64,000 bases of DNA from Sphingomonas changnyeongensis (lineage in GTDB: Bacteria; Pseudomonadota; Alphaproteobacteria; Sphingomonadales; Sphingomonadaceae): assembly GCF_009913435.1 (NCBI RefSeq), contig NZ_CP047895.1:1186501-1250500 (forward strand), read 5' to 3'. The notes beneath the pieces were generated by a model. It worked only from the letters and a program-made list of their open reading frames with translations, ran no database searches and was not told the origin of the DNA. This document shows positions 1 to 8,473 of this stretch, one piece after another. The position numbers were made by a program, and so were the translations under genes. The stretch's first letter is position 1; each line of letters opens with the position of its first letter.

Positions 1-1
1 G

Positions 2-181
2 GCGGCGCTGGCCGCCGGGGCCTATGTGTCGAACGACATCTATGTCGAGATCATCACCGACGCCCGTGGTTTCACCGCCACCCAGATCGAGGTCGCGCTC
101 AGCCGTGCGCTTAGCATCCTGTCGCAGACCAGTTCCTTTTCGGGCACCAGTGTCGAGCTGCGATACCGCCGCAATTACTGA
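2..181 (+). CDS. C-terminal end of an unrecognised protein (partial)
   Basis: An open frame enters from the left edge and runs 59 codons to a TGA at 179-181. The visible tail alternates hydrophobic stretches with Ser/Thr-rich ones and ends in SVELRYRRNY. I do not recognise a family. It converges on the next gene, leaving only 12 bases between the stops. The frame is favoured because its third codon positions are GC-rich and no competing frame has a coherent protein. The function cannot be judged from this fragment. Confidence 0.5.
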   Translation, partial: AALAAGAYVSNDIYVEIITDARGFTATQIEVALSRALSILSQTSSFSGTSVELRYRRNY

Positions 182-193
182 GGCGTGCGGGCC

Positions 194-682
194 TCAGCCC
201 ATCGCGCCGGGGCTGAAGGTCAGGTCGAATTCGTCCCAGCCGGTCGCGTGCAGTTCTGCCGGCAGCACCAGCGGCGCGCAGCGCAGCACCGAGGTGATCG
301 CCGCATCGGCCATCAGCGGCGCAAACACCCGGTTGACCGGGGTGATCCCGCTCTGCGCGACCACTTCAGGCGCGGCGGCAACGGTGCCATCGGGGGCGAG
401 GCGCACGCGCACCCGGGTGACGATCTGCCGGGCCGGGCGGGCGACGCGTGGCGGGCGGTAGCAGCGGCGGACCTGATCGGCGGCCGAGGCAATGGCCTGG
501 GTGAGCGCGGCCGGATCCGGGCCGCGCTGGGTGACCGGCTGGCCCTCGCCACGCCGCGCCGCACAGCCGCCGGTCAGCAGCATGGCGGCCAGTGCCCAGC
601 CGATCACCGGGCGCGGCGACCAAATGGGACACCGCAACGCCGTCAGGGCAGGCAGCGGAACAGGCAGCAACGCAGCGCGCAT
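194..682 (-). CDS. TonB/TolA C-terminal-like envelope protein
   Basis: A 162-residue protein with an N-terminal hydrophobic segment ending LLTGGC, which could be an imperfect lipobox or a simple signal peptide. The rest looks like the TonB/TolA C-terminal fold seen in short sphingomonad proteins: a CYRPP segment, then VRVRLAPDGTV, an Ala-rich helix with VLRCAP, and a closing WDEFDLTFSP. The two Cys near residues 74 and 134 may pair. Such proteins bind other envelope proteins, but no partner is encoded nearby, so the role is open. The start is uncertain; an internal Met just before the LLTGGC segment is an alternative. Confidence 0.6.
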   Translation of the reverse strand: MRAALLPVPLPALTALRCPIWSPRPVIGWALAAMLLTGGCAARRGEGQPVTQRGPDPAALTQAIASAADQVRRCYRPPRVARPARQIVTRVRVRLAPDGTVAAAPEVVAQSGITPVNRVFAPLMADAAITSVLRCAPLVLPAELHATGWDEFDLTFSPGAMG

Positions 683-953
683 CGGGGTGCATTTAGCGGG
701 ATTGCGGCGCTTTTGGAATTCGCGACATGCGGCTGATGCCGGGCGGGCGGGACGATAATCCGCTTGGGTTGGCCGCCGCCTGCTTCTAGACTGGGACGGG
801 GCGTGAGCTTGGACTGTGGCGAACAGCGGGGGCCGAGATGTCCGTTGACGCGGTGATCAATGCGCGGGCGGCCGGGCCGCCGGACGGGCCAGCCGATCCG
901 GCCGGCCCCGCCGGGGCCGGCGGTGCGCACCGTTTTCCGCGCAGCGGGGGCGG

Positions 954-3866
954 ATGCGCGATGCGGTCGCCGGTCATGGCTGGGCATCGACGCCGCTTGG
1001 CCCGCTCGATGGCTGGCCGCAGAGCCTGAAGACGGCGGTCGAGCTGTGCCTGGCGATGCCGGGGCCATCGGCGGTCTGGTGGGGCACGGATCTTGTCCAG
1101 ATCCCCAATGATGCGGCGATGACGCTTCTGAGCGGTGACGCGCTTGGCCAGCCGGCGCGGCAATACTGGGCCGCGTTGTGGGACGGGATCGGTGCCGGGT
1201 TGGCGGGCATCGGCGTGGAACATGGCGCCGGCGCGGATGATGGCGGCGGCGATGGCGGTGGGGGCACGGCGTCGCCGGATCACGACCTGAGCTTTGTCGC
1301 GCTGCGCGACGATGCGGGCGAGATTGCCGGTGCGTTCGTGACCATCGCCGATGGCGCCGCCGGTCTGCGGCTGGCGGCCGAGCGGGCGCGGCTGGTGCGC
1401 ATGTATGAACAGGCCCCCGGCGCGATCGCGCTGATCGGCGGGGCGGATCATCATTATGTGACGGTCAATGCCGTGCATCGCCGGCTGTTCGGCCGCGACC
1501 TGCGCGGAATGGCCGCCGCCGATGCGCATCCCGAGCTGTTCCGCGACAGTCTCGGCCCGGCACTGGCGCAGGTGTCGCGCACGGGCCAGCCCGCCCGGAT
1601 CGAGGGCGTGAGGCTGGCGCTGCCCGGCGCGGATCCGGTCTATCTCGACATCGCGCTCCAGCCGATGCCGGGCGCGGACGGGCAGGACAGCATCTTCCTG
1701 CTGGCCCATGACGTGACCGAACATGTCCGCACCCGCCGCGCGGTCGAGGAGGACCGGTCGCGCCTGCACGCGCTGGCCGATCATCTGCCGGGCGTGATCG
1801 TCTATCAGATGGAGATCAACCCGGATCTGAGCGGCCGGCGCTTCACCTTCATTTCGGCCAATTGCGAGGCGTTGAGCGGCGTCCCGGCGGCGGCAGCGCT
1901 GGCCGATCCGATGGCACTGATGGGCGGGATCCTGCCCGAGGACATGGTCCGCCTGTACCACGAGGAACTGGCCGTCATCGCCAGCGGGTCCGGGCTGGAA
2001 ACCGAGGTGCGCACCGATCGCGGCGAGGGCATCCGTCACATCCAGGTCCGCACCCAGCCGCGCGCCGCCATCGACGGCCGGCTGCTGTTTGACGGGATGC
2101 TGATCGATGTCACCGAGCAGCGCCGGACCGAGGCGGCGCTGCGCGACAGCGAAGCGCGGTTCCGCCTGCTCGCCAATGTCGTGCCGAGCTTCATCTGGTT
2201 TGCCGATGCGCGCGGGGTGATCCATTTCATCAACGACCGCTGGTATGAATATTCGGGCCAGACGCCCGAGATCGCCCTCGCCCATGGCTGGTTCGATGCC
2301 GTGCATCCCGAGGATGCGCCGGTGATCTCCGCCGTCTGGCGGCGCACGCTGGCCGAGGGCAGCTCCTATATGGGCGAGTGCCGCTATCGCCGGCACGATG
2401 GCGCCTATCGCTGGTATGTCGCCCGCGCGGAGCCGTTGCGCGACGCATCGGGAAAGATCACCGCCTGGTGCGGCTGTTCGACCGACGTGCACGATCTGAA
2501 ATGCGCCGAAGAGGCGGTGCAGGCGAGCGAGGAACGGCTGCGCGCGATCACCGACGCGATGCCGGCGCTGATTTCCTATATCGACCGCGATCACCGCTTC
2601 CGTTTCGTCAACCAGGCCTATCAGCGCTGGTTCGACCGGCCGGTGGCGGACATTCTCGGCAACCATTCGCGCGACGTGCTGGGCGACGACATGTATCGTG
2701 AACGGCTGCCGCGCCTGCTTGAAGCGTTTGCGGGCCGCGCCGTCGCCTATGAAAGCCCGTTCGATCACGGGCCGCAGGCGCGCTCGACGATCGTCCAGCA
2801 CATTCCGCATCTGGACGGAAACGGTGCGGTGCTCGGCGTCTATACGCTGGTGCAGGACGTGACCGAGCTGAAGCGGATCGAGGCGGAGCTGCGCGACAGC
2901 CGCGACCGGCTGCAGGCGGTGCTCGATGCCGCGCCGGCGGCGATTCTGATTGCCGACGATCCATCGTGTGCGCGGATCGTCGGCAACCGTGTTGCGACCG
3001 AACTGATGGGGCTGCCGGCGGGTGCCAATCTGTCGAAAAGCGCGCCCGATAGCGATGTCGGCCATTTCCGCGTGCTGGGTGCCGACGGAGCCGAGGTGGC
3101 GCCTGAGGATCTGCCGGTCCAGCGCGCGACGCGCGGCGAGGTGCTGACCATGCACGAGGAGCAGCTGATCTTCGGTGACGGGCGGCACCTGCACCTGCTT
3201 GGCAATGCGACGCCGCTGCGCGATGCGGACGGCCGGGTGCGCGGCGCGGTGTGCGCGCTCATCGACATCACCGAGCGCAAGCATGGCGAGGAGCGGCAGA
3301 AGCTGCTGATCGACGAGCTCAATCACCGGGTGAAGAACACGCTTGCCGTGGTTCAGGGGATCGCCCAGCTCAGCTTCCGCGACGCCGATATCGATCCGGC
3401 GGTGCGCGCGGCGTTCGAGGGGCGGCTGGCGGCGCTCGCGACCGCGCACGAACTGCTGACGCGCGGCAATTGGGATCCGACGCCCATCGCCGAGGTGCTG
3501 GACGGGGCATTGACGGCGCTGGGGGTCGCGGCTGAAAGCCTCAGCCTTGCCGGGCCGCATGTGCTGTTGCCGCCCAAGACTGCGGTGTCGATCGCCATCG
3601 CCGCGCATGAACTGGGCACCAATGCGCTCAAATATGGCGCGCTGTCGGCTGCGGGCGGGCGGATCCTGGTCGACTGGGCGGTCGCGGACGGGCGGCTGTC
3701 GCTCATCTGGCAGGAACAGGGCGGGCCGCCGGTCGCGCCGCCCCGCCGCCGCGGCTTCGGGACGCGGCTGATCGAACGCGGCCTTGCCGCCGAACTGGGC
3801 GGCACCGTCGACATCGCCTTTCTGCCCGAAGGCGTGGTCTGCCGGATCGACGCGCCCGCGCCCTGA
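954..3866 (+). CDS. multi-PAS HWE-family sensor histidine kinase
   Basis: A 970-residue soluble kinase with no clear membrane segment. It opens with the WASTPLGPLDGWPQSL segment typical of HWE kinase N-terminal PAS domains. Further PAS-like units follow, roughly at residues 140-260, 265-390, 395-520, 525-645 and 650-775. The last carries a C-terminal ITERKHGEERQ linker. The phospho-acceptor block is DELNHRVKNTL near residue 788, and the ATP-binding block has HELGTNALKYGAL and GTRLIERGL. HWE kinases phosphorylate response regulators, often ones feeding the alphaproteobacterial general stress response. No regulator lies beside it, so it acts as an orphan. ATG 954 follows a G-rich stretch. The signals sensed are unknown. 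Confidence 0.9.
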   Translation: MRDAVAGHGWASTPLGPLDGWPQSLKTAVELCLAMPGPSAVWWGTDLVQIPNDAAMTLLSGDALGQPARQYWAALWDGIGAGLAGIGVEHGAGADDGGGDGGGGTASPDHDLSFVALRDDAGEIAGAFVTIADGAAGLRLAAERARLVRMYEQAPGAIALIGGADHHYVTVNAVHRRLFGRDLRGMAAADAHPELFRDSLGPALAQVSRTGQPARIEGVRLALPGADPVYLDIALQPMPGADGQDSIFLLAHDVTEHVRTRRAVEEDRSRLHALADHLPGVIVYQMEINPDLSGRRFTFISANCEALSGVPAAAALADPMALMGGILPEDMVRLYHEELAVIASGSGLETEVRTDRGEGIRHIQVRTQPRAAIDGRLLFDGMLIDVTEQRRTEAALRDSEARFRLLANVVPSFIWFADARGVIHFINDRWYEYSGQTPEIALAHGWFDAVHPEDAPVISAVWRRTLAEGSSYMGECRYRRHDGAYRWYVARAEPLRDASGKITAWCGCSTDVHDLKCAEEAVQASEERLRAITDAMPALISYIDRDHRFRFVNQAYQRWFDRPVADILGNHSRDVLGDDMYRERLPRLLEAFAGRAVAYESPFDHGPQARSTIVQHIPHLDGNGAVLGVYTLVQDVTELKRIEAELRDSRDRLQAVLDAAPAAILIADDPSCARIVGNRVATELMGLPAGANLSKSAPDSDVGHFRVLGADGAEVAPEDLPVQRATRGEVLTMHEEQLIFGDGRHLHLLGNATPLRDADGRVRGAVCALIDITERKHGEERQKLLIDELNHRVKNTLAVVQGIAQLSFRDADIDPAVRAAFEGRLAALATAHELLTRGNWDPTPIAEVLDGALTALGVAAESLSLAGPHVLLPPKTAVSIAIAAHELGTNALKYGALSAAGGRILVDWAVADGRLSLIWQEQGGPPVAPPRRRGFGTRLIERGLAAELGGTVDIAFLPEGVVCRIDAPAP

Positions 3867-3912
3867 ACCGCCGCCGGCCAGGCGGAAATCGGCGGCGGTT
3901 CAGGCCGCCAGC

Positions 3913-6219
3913 TCAGGCCGCCCGCGCCTGATCGTCGCGGGTGAGCAGCCGCATCACCTCGCCGGCGGGCAGCGGGCGGCTGAAATAAAAACCCTGGATG
4001 GTGTTGCACCCCTGGGCGCGCAGAATGTCGAGCTGGTCGATATTCTCGACCCCTTCGGCGGTCGTCTCCATCCCCAATGCCTCGGCCAGGCTGGTGATCG
4101 CACGGATCATCGCTGTTGCCCCGTCATGTTCAAGCAGGTCGACGATGAAGCTGCGGTCGATCTTCAGCTTGTCGAACGGAAAGGCGCGCAGATAGCTGAG
4201 CGAGGAATAGCCGGTGCCGAAATCATCGAGCGCGATCCTGACCCCCAGCCGGCGCAGCGCGTGCAGCGAGGCAAGCGTTGCCTCGACATTGTCGATGAAC
4301 AGGCTTTCGGTGATCTCCAGCTCCAGCCGGGCCGGGTCCAGGCCGCTCGCCGCCAGTGCCTGCAGCACGACAGTGTTGAGCGTCGCTGACCGGAATTGCA
4401 CGGCCGAGATGTTGACCGCGACCCGAAGCTCGCGCGGCCAGCTGGCGGCGATCCGGCAAGCCTCGTGCAGCGCCCATTCGCCGATCGGGACGATCAGCCC
4501 GGTTTCCTCGGCCAGCGGCACGAACTGCGCCGGCGATACCATGCCGCGCACCGGATGGTTCCAGCGCAGCAGCGCCTCGAACGCACAGACCCGCGACTGG
4601 GCAAGCGAGAACAGCGGCTGGAAATACAGCTCCAGCTCGCCCTTCACCAGCGCATCGTGCAGATCGACCTCAAGCGCGCGCCGCGCCTGCGCCTCGGCAT
4701 CCATCGCGGCTTCGAAGAAGCGGAAGCCGTTCTTGCCGTCATTCTTGGCCTTGTAGAGCGCAAGGTCGGCGTTTTTGAGCAGCGCCGTCGCCTCGGTGCC
4801 GTCCTCGGGCGCCAGCGCGATGCCGATGCTGGTGCCGATCACGATCCGGTGGCCGTTCACGTTGAACGGTTCGGCCATGCGCGCGATGATCGACCGCGCG
4901 ACCCGCGCCGGCTGGCCGGCAGCCGCAGGCAGGATCACGGCAAACTCGTCCCCGCCCAGCCGGGCGACGAACCCGCCCGCACAGGCATCGCCCAGCCGTT
5001 GCGCGACGTCGCAGAGCAGCGCGTCACCGGTTGGATGGCCAAGCGTGTCGTTGACCGACTTGAAATTGTCGAGATCGAGGCAGAACAGCGCGAAGCTGTC
5101 GGCGCGGGCCAGCGCCAGGCTCATCTGCTCGCGCAGCAGCGTCCGGTTGGCAAGGCCGGTCAGCGCGTCGTGAAAGGCCATATGCGCGATCTGGCGTTCG
5201 CGCTCGCCGATCGCCGTCACCATCGTGTTGAAGCTGCGTGCGAGGCGGCCGATCTCGTCCCTGGTCTCGACCGCCACTTCGGCGTGATGGCCGCGGCTGA
5301 CCCGCCGGGCCGCCGCATCGAGCGCGAGGATCGGCCGGCTGAGCCGCTTTGCCGTCAGCCAGGTGCCGATGATCGCCATGCCGACGCCGACCACGCCGAA
5401 GCCGAACAGCGCCCAGAGAATGGGCGCATAGGCGGCCATCGCCGCAGTCAGGCTGTATTCGAGGACAAGCAGCCGGGGCGCATCCGCCTCCAGGCTTTCG
5501 ACCGGGCGGGCCTGCACCAGCCGCCTTTCGCCCGCCACGTCCAGCTCGACCGTGCGGCCGGGCGCGCGCCCGTTGCGCAGCGCTGCCGGCAGATCCGCCG
5601 GGGCGACAAGGCGTGGGCGCAGATCGATCAGCGTCAGCCGGGCGAGCGCTTCCAGATCGGCGGGGGCCATGTCGCGCGCGAACACCACCCAGCCGACCAC
5701 CATCGGCGCGCGCACCGGGGCGGCGGCGGCCATATGGTCCTCCCCGCTCCACCGCGCGATGCCCTGCTCGCGCCCGGCCTCGAGCGCGGCGAGCAGCCGG
5801 TTGCGGTCCTGATGGGTAAAGCCCGGCGGGCGGGCGACGATCACCCCGTCGGCAGAAACGAACATCGCATGGTCTGCCTCCAGCCGCCCGGCCAGGCTGT
5901 CGAGCGCCGACTGGATGGTCGGCGCATCGCCGGTCGCCGCCGCCTCGCGAAAGCCGAAATCCCCGGCAAGCACCCGGCCGGCCTGGGCGAGCTGCTCGAA
6001 ATGCATCGCGGCGATCCGGTCGAAAATCGCGCTGCCGGTGCGCATCTGGTCGCGGATCATGCGCTCGGCATAGCGGGCGATCGCGGCCTGGGTGCCGATC
6101 AGCGTCAGCGCGCTGGTCAGGGCGAACATCAGCCCGAAGAAAATCGTCATGCGCACGGTCAGCGTCGCGCCTAGCCATGTGGCCGAACGCCGCCAGATCC
6201 GGCCGGCCGCGCGGATCAC
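3913..6219 (-). CDS. membrane GGDEF-EAL c-di-GMP enzyme with HAMP domain
   Basis: A 768-residue inner-membrane protein. A first membrane segment lies near residues 22-42, then a periplasmic sensor region, a second segment near 262-288 and a HAMP linker with DEIGRLARSFNTM. The GGDEF domain has an intact RLGGDEF signature and the EAL domain an intact FEALLRW start, with the DDFGTGYSSLSYL and TAEGVE motifs, so both synthesis and hydrolysis of cyclic di-GMP are possible. It starts with GTG at 6219, overlapping the stop of the upstream cupredoxin gene in a GTGA junction, so the two are translationally coupled. The periplasmic domain may therefore read the state of the secreted copper-type protein; that link is inferred. 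Confidence 0.93.
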   Translation of the reverse strand: MIRAAGRIWRRSATWLGATLTVRMTIFFGLMFALTSALTLIGTQAAIARYAERMIRDQMRTGSAIFDRIAAMHFEQLAQAGRVLAGDFGFREAAATGDAPTIQSALDSLAGRLEADHAMFVSADGVIVARPPGFTHQDRNRLLAALEAGREQGIARWSGEDHMAAAAPVRAPMVVGWVVFARDMAPADLEALARLTLIDLRPRLVAPADLPAALRNGRAPGRTVELDVAGERRLVQARPVESLEADAPRLLVLEYSLTAAMAAYAPILWALFGFGVVGVGMAIIGTWLTAKRLSRPILALDAAARRVSRGHHAEVAVETRDEIGRLARSFNTMVTAIGERERQIAHMAFHDALTGLANRTLLREQMSLALARADSFALFCLDLDNFKSVNDTLGHPTGDALLCDVAQRLGDACAGGFVARLGGDEFAVILPAAAGQPARVARSIIARMAEPFNVNGHRIVIGTSIGIALAPEDGTEATALLKNADLALYKAKNDGKNGFRFFEAAMDAEAQARRALEVDLHDALVKGELELYFQPLFSLAQSRVCAFEALLRWNHPVRGMVSPAQFVPLAEETGLIVPIGEWALHEACRIAASWPRELRVAVNISAVQFRSATLNTVVLQALAASGLDPARLELEITESLFIDNVEATLASLHALRRLGVRIALDDFGTGYSSLSYLRAFPFDKLKIDRSFIVDLLEHDGATAMIRAITSLAEALGMETTAEGVENIDQLDILRAQGCNTIQGFYFSRPLPAGEVMRLLTRDDQARAA

Positions 6220-6887
6220 CGCACCGGCCCCAGCTGCAGCACGATCCGCTGCCCGGCGGCGCGAGCCGGGGCGCCCGGGCCATGCGGCAGGACCATTTCC
6301 TGATCCTTCGCCTTCAGCCGGGGATGCCAGATGGTGATCCGGCCGCGCCCGTCGGGCAGGCCGGCGAGCCTGATCCTGCCGCCGGCATCGCTTTTGGCGG
6401 CAAAGGGTGTGTCGACGACGCGGATGAACCCCGCCATCCGGTCATGGATGTTGCAGCCAAGCGCGACCGCGCCGGGCGTGGTGAAGGTATAGCTGCGCGT
6501 CTCGTCGCGCCCGAACAGCTTGATCTCGAACCGCGCCGCGCGGGAAAAGGAATAGACATGGTGGCGCACCTTGTCCCGGTTGGGAAAGCGCACCGTTGCC
6601 CCCACCGGCACGATCAGCACGTGCGGCACGAACGTCACATTTTCCTGCACCATTTCCGCCGGCCAGGGAAAACGGATCGGCCCCGGTGCCGCGCCGCCGG
6701 CGGGGTGGAAGGTCATCACCGCATCGGGAACCGGCTGCCCGGTGCTGTCGACCAGCCGCAGATCAAGGTCGGCCGCCGGTGCCGGCGCCGCTGCCAGCAT
6801 GGCCATCGCCGCCGCGCCGAGAACGGCGCTGCGCGCGGTCGGCACCATCGAGGATCGGCAGCGGGTCTGGCGGGCGCGGCGAAGCAT
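6216..6887 (-). CDS. secreted cupredoxin-like (methylamine utilization-type) protein
   Basis: About 223 residues, with a signal peptide (SAVLGAAAMAMLAAAPAPAA), a beta-rich domain and a plastocyanin-like copper site. The visible ligands are His in RHHVYSF and Cys, His and Met in LGCNIHDRM, spaced as in type I copper proteins. Databases often name this family a methylamine utilization protein, but nothing here is a methylamine gene. It is translated just ahead of the GGDEF-EAL gene and is divergent from the DUF3034/globin pair. An earlier TTG at 6908, preceded by GGAG, is an alternative start; ATG 6887 gives a better signal peptide. A role as a periplasmic copper or redox sensor for the c-di-GMP enzyme is inferred. 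Confidence 0.82.
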   Translation of the reverse strand: MLRRARQTRCRSSMVPTARSAVLGAAAMAMLAAAPAPAADLDLRLVDSTGQPVPDAVMTFHPAGGAAPGPIRFPWPAEMVQENVTFVPHVLIVPVGATVRFPNRDKVRHHVYSFSRAARFEIKLFGRDETRSYTFTTPGAVALGCNIHDRMAGFIRVVDTPFAAKSDAGGRIRLAGLPDGRGRITIWHPRLKAKDQEMVLPHGPGAPARAAGQRIVLQLGPVR

Positions 6888-6908
6888 GGGCGCGTGTCTA
6901 GCGTTCAA

Positions 6909-6944
6909 GGAGTCTCCAATCTTTTAATCTATATTATCCGGGTG
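6909..6944. promoter_or_regulatory. short AT-rich divergent control region
   Basis: Only 36-57 bases separate the divergent cupredoxin and DUF3034 starts. They contain the most AT-rich run of the neighbourhood, with TCTATATTATCC at 6929-6939, suitable as a -10 element. Shared or overlapping promoters are likely, which would tie the two arms of the module together. No operator is recognised. Confidence 0.4.
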
Positions 6945-7831
6945 ATGACCGCTCCCCGCCTGCTCCCGCGCCATTTTCTGCCGCCTCTTGCCGCGGCCCT
7001 GCTGCTCGCCGGTGCGACCGCCGCGCCTGCCCGGCCGCTCACCACCGGCGGCAAGCTGCTGCTCACCAACGGCATTTCAACGCTCGACGGCGCGGCCGGG
7101 GCGGGCTTGCGCCCTGGGCGGTGATCGCCGGCAATGGCACTGATGACGGCATCGGCGCGCAGGCGCAGCTGACCCGGGTGGTGCTGCGCGACTATGATTA
7201 TCGCGGCGTCGGTGTGGCCGTCGGCTTTCGCGACCGGGTCGAGCTGTCCTTTGCCCGCCAGAGCTTCGACACCAACCGGATCGGCGCGGCGCTGGGGCTG
7301 GGGCGCGACTATCGCTTCGTCCAGAATGTGCTGGGTGCGAAGGTCAGGCTGGCGGGCGACCTTGTCTATGGCCGGATGCCGGCGGTCGCGATCGGTGCGC
7401 AGCTCAAGGACGGGCGCAACGATGCCGTGGTCCGCGCGCTGGGTGCGCGCGCCGATCGCGATGTCGATGTCTATGTCTCGGCCAGCCGCCTGGTGCTGGC
7501 GCACAGCCTGCTTGTGAACGGCACGTTGCGGCTGACCCGCGCCAACCAGCTTGGCCTGCTCGGCTTTGGCGGCGACAAGGGTGGCGGGCGGATGCTGGCA
7601 TTCGAAGGCTCGGCTGCGTGGCAGCTGTCGCGGCGGCTGGCGATTGGCGGCGAATACCGGATGAAGCCCGACCGGCTGGGCATCGCCCGCGAGGATGACT
7701 GGGTGGATCTGTTCGCGGCCTGGGCGGTCAACCGCCATGTCACCGCGACGATCGCCTATGTCGATCTGGGCGAAATCGCCACCCGGCCGCGCCAGCGCGG
7801 CGTGCTGGTCCAGCTCCAGGCCGGTTTTTGA
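6945..7831 (+). pseudogene. DUF3034-type outer-membrane protein, frameshifted
   Basis: Read as one gene this gives about 295 residues: a signal peptide (LAAALLLAGATAAPA), the family hallmark TGGKLLLTNGISTLDGAAG, then a predicted beta-barrel ending in the outer-membrane-type terminus LQAGF. The upstream frame stops at 7122-7124 after GAGLRPGR, and the continuation begins in another frame with WAVIAGNGTDDGIGAQ. Adding one C in the CCC run near 7111-7114 restores a GLRPWAVIAG junction like that of family members. It is followed 11 bases later by the globin gene. The loss is either a sequencing indel or recent inactivation. The function of DUF3034 proteins is not established. Confidence 0.78.
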
Positions 7832-7842
7832 GGGGAGGGGAG

Positions 7843-8361
7843 ATGATCGCGCTGCTGCTCGCACTCGCTCAGGCCGCCGGGACTGGCCCGGCCGCTGATG
7901 TTGCGGCCCCGGCTCCCGCGCCTCCGCCCTATGCGATGCCGGGCGAGGAGGCTGTTGCGCCCTACACGCCGGATCCGCGCAATCTGGGCGCGCGGCCCTT
8001 TGCAGGGCAGGCGATGGCGCGGGCCTTTCACGGCCGTGCGGGCATTGAACGCATCGTGACCCGCATGGTCGCCGACGCCCGCGCCGATCCGGCGATCTCC
8101 GAAATCTTCGTCAATCAGGACATGGTCAGGCTGCGCCGGACGCTGACCGAGCAGATCTGCGCGATCCTCAATGCCGGCTGCACCTATAGCGGGCGCGACA
8201 TGGCGAGCGCGCACAAGGATCTGGGCATCCGCCGCGCCGACATGAACCGGCTGGTCGAACTGCTGCAGCACGCCATGACGGCGGAGGGCGTCGGCTTTGC
8301 CGCGCAGAACCGCCTGCTCGCCCGGCTCGCGCCGATGCATGACGAGGTGGTCGAGCGCTAA
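7843..8361 (+). CDS. exported group 1 truncated globin-like protein
   Basis: A 172-residue protein starting at ATG 7843 behind a strong AGGGGAGGGGAG ribosome site. The first ~20 residues (MIALLLALAQAAG) resemble a short signal peptide, followed by an Ala/Pro linker and then a truncated-haemoglobin fold. The likely haem-ligating His is residue 124, in DMASAHKDLGI, the usual place in group 1 truncated globins. The segment where the distal Tyr of the B helix normally lies reads TRMVADARADP and has no Tyr, so ligand binding may differ. Truncated globins bind O2, NO or CO; export to the periplasm would be unusual. The gene is in an operon with the DUF3034 gene. Confidence 0.8.
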   Translation: MIALLLALAQAAGTGPAADVAAPAPAPPPYAMPGEEAVAPYTPDPRNLGARPFAGQAMARAFHGRAGIERIVTRMVADARADPAISEIFVNQDMVRLRRTLTEQICAILNAGCTYSGRDMASAHKDLGIRRADMNRLVELLQHAMTAEGVGFAAQNRLLARLAPMHDEVVER

Positions 8362-8369
8362 CCCGGCCT

Positions 8370-8463
8370 GGCAGGGGGGCATTCCCCGGTCGACCAGCCG
8401 GCGCGAAGACAGCTGTCCTCGACAGGCTGATCGGCCGGACGCGTGATCGGCATCCCCCCTGCC
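8370..8463. terminator. inverted repeat between convergent genes
   Basis: Perfect 10-bp arms, GGCAGGGGGG at 8370-8379 and CCCCCCTGCC at 8454-8463, enclose about 74 bases that include the palindrome GACAGCTGTC. It fills the gap between the convergent globin and adhesin genes. There is no T-run, so a bidirectional terminator is only a plausible reading. Confidence 0.35.
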
Positions 8464-8473
8464 GTCATTTCCG

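Noticed and set aside
786..3608. 940-codon open frame on the minus strand across the HWE kinase gene
   Set aside because: The composition is Arg/Gln/His-rich with no domains; the plus strand has clear PAS, HWE and ATPase motifs. GC-rich codons leave long empty antisense frames.
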